From Phytophthora sp. 'mugwort' (Eukaryota > Oomycota > Peronosporomycetes > Peronosporales > Peronosporaceae): a DNA stretch of 64,000 nt. Position numbers and translations under genes: made by a program. Below the pieces are notes generated by a model that was not told the DNA's origin, did not search any database, and saw nothing but the letters and a program-made list of their open reading frames with translations. Every line of letters starts with the position of its first letter. The first letter of the stretch is position 1. The DNA lies in contig JAUCEF010000018.1 in NCBI GenBank assembly GCA_033558025.1, positions 3,224,001 through 3,288,000 on the forward strand, written 5' to 3'. Positions 19,037-29,420 of this stretch are shown here, in pieces.

Positions 19037-19091
19037 TCCTCAATTGGAAGTGAACCGGTGGTGCCACCGTGACTAGATTCCGAGAAACCCG

Positions 19092-19364
19092 TCATTTGTG
19101 TCGGGCTGGTGATCTCGGCGTATCCGGGACCTCCGTGGGTTTGTCCATCATTTGCTGGGTCGGGGAGTCCGTCACAGTCGGAGTTTCAGTATCGGGGTAG
19201 TCGAACGTGACGACGTCCAGCGTCGATGGAGCGGCAGTAACCGACGTGGTTGCCTGCTTGGGGTAGCATTTCGCGCCAGACGTGAGGGTGCTGCAAGCTG
19301 CTAACACAACGATAGCAGCTACTACTTGTCTTGAGGAAAACCATGAAGCTCGACGTGTCGCCAT
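19092..19364 (-). CDS. Small secreted protein, oomycete type
   Basis: The 90-residue frame begins with two arginines, then a hydrophobic helix (VVAAIVVLAAC) and a likely signal-peptidase site around TSGA. The mature part is a short Thr/Pro/Ser/Asp-rich tail with one cysteine and repeated TPT/DSP elements. It has no RXLR or LxLFLAK motif. It is probably exported or wall-attached. It sits 56 bp outside the Polinton and would have been convergent with the frame that the element interrupted. The mature segment is low complexity, so whether it is a functional gene is uncertain. Confidence 0.5.
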   Translation of the reverse strand: MATRRASWFSSRQVVAAIVVLAACSTLTSGAKCYPKQATTSVTAAPSTLDVVTFDYPDTETPTVTDSPTQQMMDKPTEVPDTPRSPARHK

Positions 19365-22300
19365 GGTGAAGAAATGGCAATGAGGTGGACGTTCGGACAG
19401 CGGGAAAGCCGAATGTCAAAGCCACGGAAGCGGCGATAGTCCATATCCGTGCTTCGCTGCTGTAGGCTGGGCTGACTATAACGCAAATAAGCTGTGCAGG
19501 ATTGCCGCGTTGCTCGCCTTTACTGTACATTTACCGTTTGGGCTATCCGACCAACTAAGAGTTGGGGCGATCACGGCATACATGAAGAGGTATTTTACTA
19601 AAATACATCTTAGTACTAAGAACACATTAATCCATATGCAAATCGATCTCGATTCGCAATACTATCTGGCTCAAGGAAGTCGACACACAAACGAACGAAC
19701 TCCGAAAGGCTCCGAGCAGTCAACGCTTGGTATCATCATCGGATGAGGGTCAGTTAATTTCGATTTAACTAATGCAAAGCAGTATCGGATACTGTACAAC
19801 TGCATTCTTTGCACCGGCTATTATATAGCAAGTAACGAAGTCCGCAATCGGACCCACGAGCTCTTCGCGGAGTGCCCCCATCATACTGTCAATAGACAGT
19901 ATGATCCTCTCTCAAACAATGAAGCCATCCCGTTAGTCATGGTGCCCCATTTTTTTATTCTTATTAGGATGGCATTTTGAAGGTTATAATATGTTTAGTG
20001 CCGGACTTTTCTAGCCAAATGAAGTTACTTCCAAACGGGAAGATATTCCTATTAGCAGGGTATTTGAACACTAAGGATTACGATGAGGGAGTATTATACG
20101 AAGCGTTTGGTAGGTGGTTGCGCCGGCTCTTCATCTTGAATACTTTTCCAAATCCCAGAGCTTAGACTCGCTACAACATGTAGTGGAAAGTCCTCGCGAT
20201 TACAACAAGGTCAATATCCACATCCTTGACCTCCATATCAATACATTTTCCTCGTTCTCCACCCCTTGCGTAGTAGCGTGGTATAGGAGCGTTCGTATCA
20301 ATGGCGTACAATGCGCAAGGACAAAAAAAGCTTATTTAACTTGCAGCTGCGGTCGCACAGCATGCAAACGTGTCGAACCTTTTCATAATTAAGCGTGGCA
20401 ACACAAGTTTTGTTCGCTTGCTCTCTAAAACCAGCTTATTCGCTGGAGATGCAACACGTTTTCCTTTTGTGATAGGAATCATCGAATGTGGGACGCGTCA
20501 ACATTTATGTTTATGTAGGTACCGGTATCTACACATTTGTACCTCGATAACAGGTCAAATGGAATATCTGCCTCTCTCTCACACACACATTTGTACCCCG
20601 TTAGTATCGTACCGTCTTCGTTTTAGTAAGGCATTTTGCAGTAATCTGCCTCAATAAAGAAGTCACAACTTGTAACTTTCATAACATTATAGCGTAGTTG
20701 TAATGATTTTGTTGAGTTTTGCCCTAAGCGCTTATTGTCATCAAGTCTCAATGCGGAGCACGGCTTCTTTATTGAGGCAGATTACTGTATTTTATTTTTT
20801 ATTTAGTCAACAGAAAAACAGGCGCTACAAATTTGGAGAAGCTAATTACTGTACTAAGATAGTCTGCGTCATGACTAAATAAATCGTTACATGTCGTCGC
20901 ATCGGGGTTTATCATAGTTCGCCTTTCCGTCAAGTGAGAAAGCAATACAAACGCGTTGCTGTCGAGTATAGAAGCACCAAGGGGGTGACCGACTACATAA
21001 AGAGAGGCCGCACGGTGAGTGAAGCGCTAAAACGTTCTACAGTGGTTTACAGGAAAATAGCGCAGGGCGAAGCAGCAACTGTTATAACTTCGCTATGTTC
21101 GTACTTCGAAGTAAATCGTCATTATGTGTATGCAAGTTAGTAGGCTATATGAGGCCTTCTTAGTGGGTAGGCTACATTTGTATAGGCCAATAATTGTGCG
21201 CTTGTAGATAGATGTCCGTTGTTTGATATGCTGCTTAGCTCCTATCCTCGCCATTACTTTACATGCTGAGTGGTTGATGGATGTTTCTCATTACGCACAG
21301 ACTGTGCGGCACAGTCAGTTATTCACCCTACAGTGTAGCACAAATGTCGACTGAATGGATTGCCGGTACTTGCTGACTGAGCACTGTCGAGAGCTGCCAT
21401 CTCCTTGAGGTTTGCAAATCAACTCTCTTAATCATACTCGAATTGTTTGAATGCAAAAAATATTTTTGGCTCACAGCTTAAGAAATAATTCCATCGTGAG
21501 CAGCATTCCGAGTCGCCTTTCGTGATGTTGGAAGTGCAAGACCAACGAAAATTGAACTTACTACAAGGTCAACAGTTCTCTACGCACCTGACCCAGCACA
21601 ATCCGTCAACATCCAAAGTAACAAATTGGTTGGGTGCACGCACTGGGTGCAGTCTCCGCCGCCCAGTCCACACAGCGACACATCGAACAAAACTCCTTGT
21701 TCGATTAGTCGCGCATGTCTGCATCGCTGGAGTTCGTTGTGTTTCTATAGTCGAAAAACGAGACCCGTTACCAGCCCAACGATTTTTACGTCGATCCTAT
21801 AACAATCGTACCAGTGATTTCACCCTTGAACTTGGCGATTCAACATGACCTTATTAGAGTCGGTGATGTTCCGAGAGGAAGAAATACATGAGCGAAGCGT
21901 TGCTTACGAGATGAAGGGGGATGGATGTATTAATAGCTCGACACGTTAGATTCGTCATCGGTATGTACAGCCCGTTCTGCGATGCCAACTGCGAAATGCT
22001 AAATCCCGACGACGTCACACGTCCACTGATCCGCCAATGTCGGCCGCAAATCCAGCCTACCGAACGTGCATTAACAGATAACGGAGGCCAACCACATCTA
22101 CTCAAGTTTCAGCCCCTCGGAATCGGTTCGCTTTCCACGCCAAGTCTTCGAACTCAGTCAGTACGCCAATGCTGGCGAATTCACCCCGGGAAAATACAAG
22201 AGCATGGCGTCCTGGGTCCCGCTAAAACTTATAGAGGCGAGACGAAGAAAGTGGAAAATGTTGCTGGAGATGAATAGATGAGCGTTAGCCCCGAAAACTT

Positions 22301-22523
22301 AACGACTTTCTACTTTGCAATTAAATAAAAAAGAACAAGTACCCTAAACTGGGTACGTTTTTTCACTTGAAAATTGTATTGCCATGTGCTCATTTTGAAA
22401 TCTCTCGCCTTCAAGTATGTTTGTAGTGCATTGTCGCGTTCTCTCTCTTAACTGACGATTTGCGGCGACAAACTGACTCCGGTACTTGGAAAAGCGCCCA
22501 AGGGCAACGAAAGAACCCCCAGC
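19365..22523. other. Gene-poor intergenic region with repeat relics
   Basis: About 3.1 kb without a convincing intact gene. It contains a small hairpin (ATCATACTGTC / GACAGTATGAT near 19882-19907), a short palindromic element at 20638-20788, and a coding-like but isolated tail at about 22084-22277 (EANHIYSSFSPSES...RRRKWKMLLEMNR) that may be the last exon of a lost gene. Other frames here look random. Confidence 0.4.
20638..20788. repeat. Miniature inverted-repeat element
   Basis: CAGTAATCTGCCTCAATAAA at the left end is repeated in inverted form at 20764-20788, with about 100 bp between. The arms match over about 24 bases and begin CAGT, as in many Tc1/mariner and pogo miniature elements. 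No target duplication is evident. Confidence 0.55.
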
Positions 22524-23267
22524 ATGCCCCCGCTGTCGCTCGCAGGGCGTAAGCGTCGAATCTCCGACGAGACGGCGCCGCAGATTTCAAAGCGCCGCAG
22601 CAAAAGCCGAGCTCGACATTGTCAAGGCAGGCAAAACGTTTGTGAAAAGGGAGATGGCGAAAGTGAACCCGATGAAACAGGAAAATTTGGCACAATTCTC
22701 CACAGTAGTCCGACGGATGTGTCAGACGCCGCAGTGGTACAAGTTCGCTCCAAACAGGCCGAAGCCAGCAGACTGCCAAAGTTTTCGCTGTCACCTCCGA
22801 CAATTGTGGCAATAGTTGATCAAGTGGCAAAAGGCGAAGAGACCTCCAAACTGGAAGAGGAAGCTGAAGCAGAAGCCTTGACACCACGGCCCACAGTGCG
22901 TCGACGCACGGCTCCACGTCCCCCATTGAGTCGACGACTGGCTGTTGGGTTAAACCGAGCGAAGTTCGGCATGGGCATCGTCCGATGTCGCAGTTGGAGA
23001 CTTAATGAAAAGGACACGGAGACGGAGGACGACGGTTTTGAACCTTTGCCAACAAGAGTCAATTCACCTGCTCTGAGCAGCTCGAAGGTTTCCAATGCGG
23101 TGATGGAAGCTGCAAGTTGTGGATGTTTCCAAGGCGGCAATTCTGAAGATGACAAACTGGAAGACCAAGTGGGTACTTTCGTGTTGCCAATTGATCCGAG
23201 TCAGACATGCTTTGATCGCAATTATTGTGAGGACCATTGGCAACTTCGTTCTCCCACTCCAGATTAA
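22524..23267 (+). CDS. Hypothetical basic protein, unknown
   Basis: An open frame of 247 codons, rich in Arg, Lys, Ser and Glu, with an early RKRRISDETAPQISKRRSKSR segment that looks like a nuclear localisation signal, an acidic linker (EEEAEAEA) and a C-terminal part with several cysteines. No domain is recognised. It converges on the TPR gene, whose stop lies 135 bp downstream. Overlapping open frames on both strands in this GC-rich stretch lower the confidence. Introns or a different start are possible. Confidence 0.45.
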   Translation: MPPLSLAGRKRRISDETAPQISKRRSKSRARHCQGRQNVCEKGDGESEPDETGKFGTILHSSPTDVSDAAVVQVRSKQAEASRLPKFSLSPPTIVAIVDQVAKGEETSKLEEEAEAEALTPRPTVRRRTAPRPPLSRRLAVGLNRAKFGMGIVRCRSWRLNEKDTETEDDGFEPLPTRVNSPALSSSKVSNAVMEAASCGCFQGGNSEDDKLEDQVGTFVLPIDPSQTCFDRNYCEDHWQLRSPTPD

Positions 23268-23401
23268 GAATTGTTTTCCGAAAATTCGTGAGAGTGCGAG
23301 AGGAGGTAAAAACAATGTGGATTTTAAAACGTAAGAGCAACTGAAAAAGAGAGTAAACGGAAGAGTGACAAAAAATCGTTTTCGGGGTATTTCGCGAATG
23401 A

Positions 23402-26400
23402 TTACAGTTTGCCATCATACCCGAGAAATAGTGCGGTCGAAAAGTCGACCATTGCGTCGTGTAAACGCTTTTGTAAAGCAACGATTTTGCCACGTGCCAG
23501 GTAAAATTCTTTGCGCGATGGCAGTTCATCAATCGCCTTTTTAAAGTGAAGTTCGGCGCCAGCCATGTCGCCGCTGCGAGCAAGCGCCACTGCTTTGTTT
23601 GCATACGCGTAGCTGCATCGTGGCAAGAGGGAAATGGCAGCGTCGAAATGACTAACAGCTGCAGGGAGATTGTTGCGACTAAGGCAAACCACTCCGAGAT
23701 TGAGATGTGCCACACCTGACGACGCATCGAGTTCAAGTGCACGTTGGAACTCAGCCGCGCCTTGCTCGAAATTGCCCTCCCGGAGGCTGAGCGTACCTAA
23801 ACAGACGTGAACATGTATCGACAACGGGTCGAAGTGGAGCGCATCGTCGTAATCTTGGCGAGCTCGCGTCAAAAGCCCCATCTTCTCGAGCATTATGCCA
23901 CGATTCAACATGTACAGCGCGAGTATTTGCTCGTGCGATCCCGTGAGATGTACTTTAGGAGCTGGAGTCTCCATCTGAGCTAACAACGTAGTAGCTGCAC
24001 TCGTTCGACCGCTACCATCAGTTGGTGAGGTCGGAGTCACCGTAATTAACCGACGTGTGCCATTACGTCGAACAGTTTTTCGCTCGAGAGCGTTGCGATG
24101 AATAGTTCCATTCGTGAAGGCGTAGAAAATATTTTCCAGGTTGGACGAAGAAGACACACATGTTCGAACAGCAGCATCCATACAAGCTACCGCCTCTTCC
24201 TTTTGACCCGGAAGTTGGAAAAGAGCGAGCGCTTTGCTTTCCAAACAGACGTGATTCAGTGGATGTTCGCGTGAAATGGTGTCACACTGGGTGATTGCTG
24301 CTCGGAACGCGCTCTCCTTTCTCAAACAGTTTGCCAAGTTGAGACGAATATCAACATTTGATGGTTGCAGTCGCGCAGCACGCAGGTAAAACCGTCGCGC
24401 TCGTTCAAGATACGCTGCATGTTGTGTTTGCTCGACGTGGGTCTCACTCTTTGTAGCCAAGTTAAAGTACGCGTTGCCGCTGTCAACGTATGTGTCACGA
24501 CCAAGCCGTCCATAAGCGGCGAAATGCTTGGCGGCATCCTCATAGCGATTAAGCTGTAGCAAAGCAAAGCCCAATGCTCCGTGGAGCTCATCATCATCCG
24601 GGGCGTATTGCTCCACTTCTTCTAGATCCTCCAATGCACCATCGAAAAGCCCCAAGTGGCAACGAGCGATAGCACGATTGCGGTGCACATCCACATCGCG
24701 GCCTCGACCAAACAATGCAATGCTTCGAGTATACGATTTCTCTGCTTGAGACCAAAGCTCAAGCTTTTGGTAGGCCACGCCACGATTGAAAAATGCATAA
24801 GCACGCATCTCTGCAGTCGCTGCAGTCTCAAGCTTAATGGCTTTGTCGAAATCTTCGATAGCAGCAGCGTACGCAGCAAATTGGCATTTCAGAACACCCA
24901 GACTCACATACGCTCGGGCGTACTTAGGTTGACGCTCAGTTGCAGTCTCAAAATCACGGAATGCGCGATCATATTCCTCTCCAAGTGCGTTCAGCTCAGC
25001 TCGATCGACGTACGCGTCTGCCAGAAGTGGCTCTAGGCGAATGCATTTCGACAAGTCCGTGATGCTGCCCACAAAGAACTGCTTTATCATTTTTCGCACC
25101 AACGGCTCATCTTTTACAGCATCAGCACCTAACTCTCTCTCCACGTCTCGCGCTGGAATTCGCGGTGCAAATGGTGAGTGAACCATCCTCTGTGCCACGT
25201 CCGTAACCTCAACATTGGAGGCAAAGTTACGCTGGAAAGCTACTCGCCAGCGTAAGTACAGCTGCATCTGAACGACGCCACGCTCATAGTACATCCGTCC
25301 CTCCCTCGGAGCGAGAGAGATCGCTCTGTCATACTCGGCCATCGCAAGCGTAAGTTGACCAACTGATACGAGTAACTGAGCGCGTCGTGCGTATCCCCTG
25401 AAGCTCGACGGGTCCGTATTCACAACCTTGTCACTCATACGCAACGAATTTTCAGTGTCACCCAGCGAGTGCAGCGACTCGGATAGCAACACAAGGTTCT
25501 CGCTTGTTGGGTTCTTGGCTACAGCCTGCTCGAACGCGCGTACTGCACTTTGGAAACGTGATAAGAGCTGGAAAGCTCGTCCACACAACAGGAGGGCGTC
25601 CTTACTGTCAGCACGAGGCTTGTCCTTGCTGGTTTTCGTATCCGCTGGAGTTCTCACAGCTTGACGACATGATGGCGGATCGTTGGTCACTTGCTCCATG
25701 AAACAAATGAAGCTGTACAGCGCTGGTCGAGCCATTCTAAGTGTCAACTGAAGTCTTCCACGTAGTAAATGCGCCCACCGATCGCTAGGCTGGGCTCGTG
25801 TTAATCGCGTGTAGTCACACAGTGCAGCTGCAGTGTTTCCTTGGCGTGTGTATGCTTCTGCACGCAGATAAATTGCACGAGATAGTCCCGCATCGTTCGT
25901 TAACGCACTCGTGCAAGCCTTGATGCACTCTTCACTGTCATGATAATGATTGAGATACACCAACGCAATTTGCAACCATACTTCAGACAGTGTCGGGTCT
26001 GTGGCAACTGCCACCTTGAAGTCTTGCAGTGCGTTGTTGAAGCGCAGATCGCTGAGATGTATTGCTCCACGCACGGTGTATGCTCCAGCAATAGTCGGGT
26101 CTAACGAAAGGCATCGAGATAAGTGTTGCATGTTGCTGGCATGGTGCGTTGCAGTTGTCTCGGCCTCTTTGGTGGTTCTAGTGGACGAGTCTTTGACTAG
26201 TAGCAAAGTCGCAAAGGCACCTCGGTAGAAATGAGCGACGGGGTAATGATATTCCATCACTACAGCGTGATCAAAGTCTTCCAGAGCATTCACCTTGTCA
26301 TTTGACAGCACATAAAGCCGTCCTCGCTGTGCGTAAATTGCGGCTACCAACAGCTCGCGGTCCCCCGTTGACAATGAGCGATGAGCCCCAGCTCCTGTTC

Positions 26401-29290
26401 CCAAGCCGCTGGTGTTGCTCGAGGTCCTTGGAATTCGTGGTTTACCGAGACCACCGCTCGGATCGTGAACAAGTAAGTGCAGTAAGCGCGTGAGATTCTG
26501 AATCACTTGACGTAACACAGTGACATCACCAGTGAACTCCAGCAGCCTCACTGTGAGATCACCGACGGTCTCGACAACCTCCACAAGCGTGCAGCCTTTG
26601 TGTAACGCATTCACATAGTCTTGAATAATAGCTGCCAGCAACTCCTCATAGCGAAGATGTTCTGAGTGATACACGAGACTCTGCTCCTCACCTTCAATCG
26701 CGCGCAATCGCAAGGTCGCTCGGTCATAATACGCCCTCCAGCAAGTCCGGTCAAGCGCAAGAACGGACGTTAAGTCCTGCAACGCCGCGCTGACGGCACG
26801 ACCTCGGTGGAAGATTTCGGCACGTAACAGCAAAGCTTCTGTGTACTGTGGATGCAACACTAGTGCACGGTTCACATCCGCCAAAGCATTCTCCGTATCT
26901 CTCGTTTTGCTATGCAGACACGCTCTTAATAAAAAGAGGCGCTGGTCTTCAGGACGTAGCAGCAACGCATGGGTTAGATCCTTAATGGCTTGAGCCCATA
27001 ATCCAAGTCGACGACAGCAACGTGCTCGAAGTAAAGCTGCTAAGATAAACTCGCGGTCGATAACCACACAAGCAGATGCCAGAAGAATTGCACGCTTCCA
27101 CTGCTTTTCAGCTTCTGACACCAATGCCTTCAAGAACAGTTCGTCGACCGTCAGATGCTGGTCACCTTCCTTCAAATAAGCTGCCAGACTATCCACAAGA
27201 TCCGAAGCCATGGATTTGATCGGGATCCGATTATCAATCGTTGGAGGTCTGGAGCTTGATCGATCTGATCCACAGCTGCTAGAAAATGACGACGAACCTG
27301 GGCGGCGTTGTAAAACTGCGTCATCGCGTAGCGCCACTTCAGTTTGAGTGATCACCGACATTTCTTGGCGTAGGAACGACTTCATGGTCCGCTTGGCAAT
27401 CACGTGGCGACAGATCCGAAGAATATGTGCCGATGTTGGGTCCAGCTTCGCCCGTACAGGGATGACACTTGCCTCGTCTTCGATCATGTCTGACGGTCGT
27501 CGTCTCGGCAATTTTTCCCTCAGTGGAGGAGCTTGAGCGGCTTGAGCTAGTTGTTTGCCTTCGCCTATTGTCCGTAATGACGTTCCCTTGGCCAGATTGT
27601 GTGCGGTTAATGCTGGTATGCTCGCACTCGACATTAACCGCATCTGCTGTGCAGTTTGGCTGATGGCTTTATCCACAGAAGCGAGTCTGCGAAGAATTGT
27701 AGTTGGGCCTCCAGCTACCCCTGAAGTGTCTTCAGCCACGCTGTCAATAGAGCCGCGTTCCAGCGAGGATTTTCGAGATCTTGTTCCAGGTGTAGCTGAT
27801 GCTGTCGTCGGAGTCTTCCAAAAGCTTCCATCACTTGCTGTCACATGGAGGACGTGCTGTTCCGTCTCACGAAGCTTCCTGGCAATGTTACTCAAGTGTA
27901 GATACTTGCGAAGGATAACGCCACGTAGCACGTGCTGTGTGAAGACTTCTGGTTGCTTGTCACCTGCTGTACGTATCACGATTGGAGTTGCGAGAGCATC
28001 ATCCACTGCTTCTGCTTTGGCAGGCTCTGGTTCAGCTGCAAAAGACTGCACTTCGTCTTCAGGAGGTGCACAAACTTCGGACAGAGTCGATAGCGATGTT
28101 GACTCACCCAAACGCACCTGCTCAATCGGTTCGCTCGTCTTTCCTGGTACTAAATTAGAAGTTAGCGGCTGAAAACGGGTTAAAAGGGGTCTTGAAACAG
28201 CTTCTGACAGCGGTAGATGGGGTTCAATCACCCCGATACTAGTTCCAGAGACTTGCAAGTTCGTTGGTATCTGCATCCGAAGTGTAGTTTCAGCGTTGGC
28301 TGGTTTACTGCTTGGTCGAATCGGGGTGCGCAAACGCGAATTATCGTGGGATAAAGTACATGAAATCCCGGGTGATGATGGCATCGACGAGGAGCTTGGT
28401 GTAGATGGCATCGTGGCTATTGCTGGTGTTGACAGTCCTGACTGCGGCATTGTCGGACCATCAAACAGATAATTGCTACTCTCTGGAGTGGCAAGAAGCT
28501 CGGCGGTCGACGCGTTTTCGCCTTGCCATGGAGCCACTCGCGACTCATTCATACTGAGCTTGTCATCGGGTGCAAATCCATTAACTCCAGTGTCACGTCG
28601 ACTGAATGGTGAAGATGGCGTGGTGTTATCACCACTAGGCACACGTGTATCCACAGCAACTTTCCAGTGACTTTGGCGTCGTTGTGCGCTTGGGGACATC
28701 ACCGATGGAGATGTTTTACCCTGCTGGGAAGCCGGCGGGGGCTTTAATGGCGCCATCGGCTGCGGCTTCCATCGGAAATACTTTGGTGTGTCTGATGGCG
28801 TCGGGACGTAAGGCTTTTTAATCGGTCGTGGACTGAATACTGCGGGCAGCGCTCCAGCAGGAAGAATAGGATCGTCGCTCGATCGTTCATCCTCGTCAGT
28901 TCCACGTTCATTTTCATTGCCGTCCTCGTCCTGCAGTTGCAGCTTGCGATGTTTGAACTGCAGCTTCTCGCTCTCATCTGTGGTAACAACGCCCAGCGGT
29001 GGTCGCTGCTGAGCCGGCCGGACGTCAAAGAGCAGAGGACGCCGTTTAAGCTCTGGGTCCATCACCAGCACTCGAGACTTATTGCCCCTGGAAGAGCACC
29101 CAATGCATATTTGCAACAAGAAGCGTTTCCTACCGTTTTCCAGTCGCCAAGAGTCACCTAACTTATACGAACACGGCATATTAAAACTAGTCAGTCCGCT
29201 AACAGGATCAGCTGCAGGTCCAGGAGCATTAGCACTGGTCTCAGCAAGCGACTGGTAACATCCGAAGCTATCGAGAACGTATGCTTGCAT
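23402..29290 (-). CDS. Giant tetratricopeptide-repeat protein (1962 aa, TTC6-like)
   Basis: A single-exon gene of 1962 codons starting at 29290. Residues 1-700 are low complexity and Ser/Pro/Thr-rich, with short conserved-looking patches, and are probably disordered. From about residue 710 to the C-terminus there are some 25-30 TPR units (for example AIKDLTHALLLRPEDQRLFLLRA, ALADVNRALVLHPQYTEALLLRA, AAEFQRALELDASSGVAHLNLG). They are interrupted by short inserts, including one around residues 1380-1420 and one near 1740-1790. TPR solenoids of this length serve as protein scaffolds; TTC6-like proteins are linked to cilia in other lineages, but no such role can be read from the sequence. The frame is uninterrupted for 5.9 kb. 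Confidence 0.85.
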   Translation of the reverse strand: MQAYVLDSFGCYQSLAETSANAPGPAADPVSGLTSFNMPCSYKLGDSWRLENGRKRFLLQICIGCSSRGNKSRVLVMDPELKRRPLLFDVRPAQQRPPLGVVTTDESEKLQFKHRKLQLQDEDGNENERGTDEDERSSDDPILPAGALPAVFSPRPIKKPYVPTPSDTPKYFRWKPQPMAPLKPPPASQQGKTSPSVMSPSAQRRQSHWKVAVDTRVPSGDNTTPSSPFSRRDTGVNGFAPDDKLSMNESRVAPWQGENASTAELLATPESSNYLFDGPTMPQSGLSTPAIATMPSTPSSSSMPSSPGISCTLSHDNSRLRTPIRPSSKPANAETTLRMQIPTNLQVSGTSIGVIEPHLPLSEAVSRPLLTRFQPLTSNLVPGKTSEPIEQVRLGESTSLSTLSEVCAPPEDEVQSFAAEPEPAKAEAVDDALATPIVIRTAGDKQPEVFTQHVLRGVILRKYLHLSNIARKLRETEQHVLHVTASDGSFWKTPTTASATPGTRSRKSSLERGSIDSVAEDTSGVAGGPTTILRRLASVDKAISQTAQQMRLMSSASIPALTAHNLAKGTSLRTIGEGKQLAQAAQAPPLREKLPRRRPSDMIEDEASVIPVRAKLDPTSAHILRICRHVIAKRTMKSFLRQEMSVITQTEVALRDDAVLQRRPGSSSFSSSCGSDRSSSRPPTIDNRIPIKSMASDLVDSLAAYLKEGDQHLTVDELFLKALVSEAEKQWKRAILLASACVVIDREFILAALLRARCCRRLGLWAQAIKDLTHALLLRPEDQRLFLLRACLHSKTRDTENALADVNRALVLHPQYTEALLLRAEIFHRGRAVSAALQDLTSVLALDRTCWRAYYDRATLRLRAIEGEEQSLVYHSEHLRYEELLAAIIQDYVNALHKGCTLVEVVETVGDLTVRLLEFTGDVTVLRQVIQNLTRLLHLLVHDPSGGLGKPRIPRTSSNTSGLGTGAGAHRSLSTGDRELLVAAIYAQRGRLYVLSNDKVNALEDFDHAVVMEYHYPVAHFYRGAFATLLLVKDSSTRTTKEAETTATHHASNMQHLSRCLSLDPTIAGAYTVRGAIHLSDLRFNNALQDFKVAVATDPTLSEVWLQIALVYLNHYHDSEECIKACTSALTNDAGLSRAIYLRAEAYTRQGNTAAALCDYTRLTRAQPSDRWAHLLRGRLQLTLRMARPALYSFICFMEQVTNDPPSCRQAVRTPADTKTSKDKPRADSKDALLLCGRAFQLLSRFQSAVRAFEQAVAKNPTSENLVLLSESLHSLGDTENSLRMSDKVVNTDPSSFRGYARRAQLLVSVGQLTLAMAEYDRAISLAPREGRMYYERGVVQMQLYLRWRVAFQRNFASNVEVTDVAQRMVHSPFAPRIPARDVERELGADAVKDEPLVRKMIKQFFVGSITDLSKCIRLEPLLADAYVDRAELNALGEEYDRAFRDFETATERQPKYARAYVSLGVLKCQFAAYAAAIEDFDKAIKLETAATAEMRAYAFFNRGVAYQKLELWSQAEKSYTRSIALFGRGRDVDVHRNRAIARCHLGLFDGALEDLEEVEQYAPDDDELHGALGFALLQLNRYEDAAKHFAAYGRLGRDTYVDSGNAYFNLATKSETHVEQTQHAAYLERARRFYLRAARLQPSNVDIRLNLANCLRKESAFRAAITQCDTISREHPLNHVCLESKALALFQLPGQKEEAVACMDAAVRTCVSSSSNLENIFYAFTNGTIHRNALERKTVRRNGTRRLITVTPTSPTDGSGRTSAATTLLAQMETPAPKVHLTGSHEQILALYMLNRGIMLEKMGLLTRARQDYDDALHFDPLSIHVHVCLGTLSLREGNFEQGAAEFQRALELDASSGVAHLNLGVVCLSRNNLPAAVSHFDAAISLLPRCSYAYANKAVALARSGDMAGAELHFKKAIDELPSRKEFYLARGKIVALQKRLHDAMVDFSTALFLGYDGKL

Positions 29291-29420
29291 TGCCCCGACC
29301 TATTTTTCATGGTCAGACATTGTACGGATCACTCATAGACTCGCTGAAAATTGGCGAGGCTCATTATTCTTCTACTCATTGATTTCATATCTACCGTACC
29401 GCTCGCCCACGCTGCTTTGA

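Noticed and set aside
19800..19960. A cluster of small hairpins that might be a tRNA or SINE
   Set aside because: There are no A-box or B-box promoters and no cloverleaf; only simple stem-loops.
20934..21140. A 68-codon basic frame resembling a short DNA-binding peptide
   Set aside because: Isolated, with no neighbouring transposase motifs or inverted repeats that fit it.
22486..22815. An overlapping plus-strand frame of 109 codons
   Set aside because: It overlaps the longer 22524-23267 frame and shows no domain; at most one of the two is real, and the longer one is preferred.
23402..29290. Many open frames on the plus strand and in other minus frames across the TPR gene
   Set aside because: They are antisense or out-of-frame shadows of a 5.9-kb intact gene and show no family resemblance.
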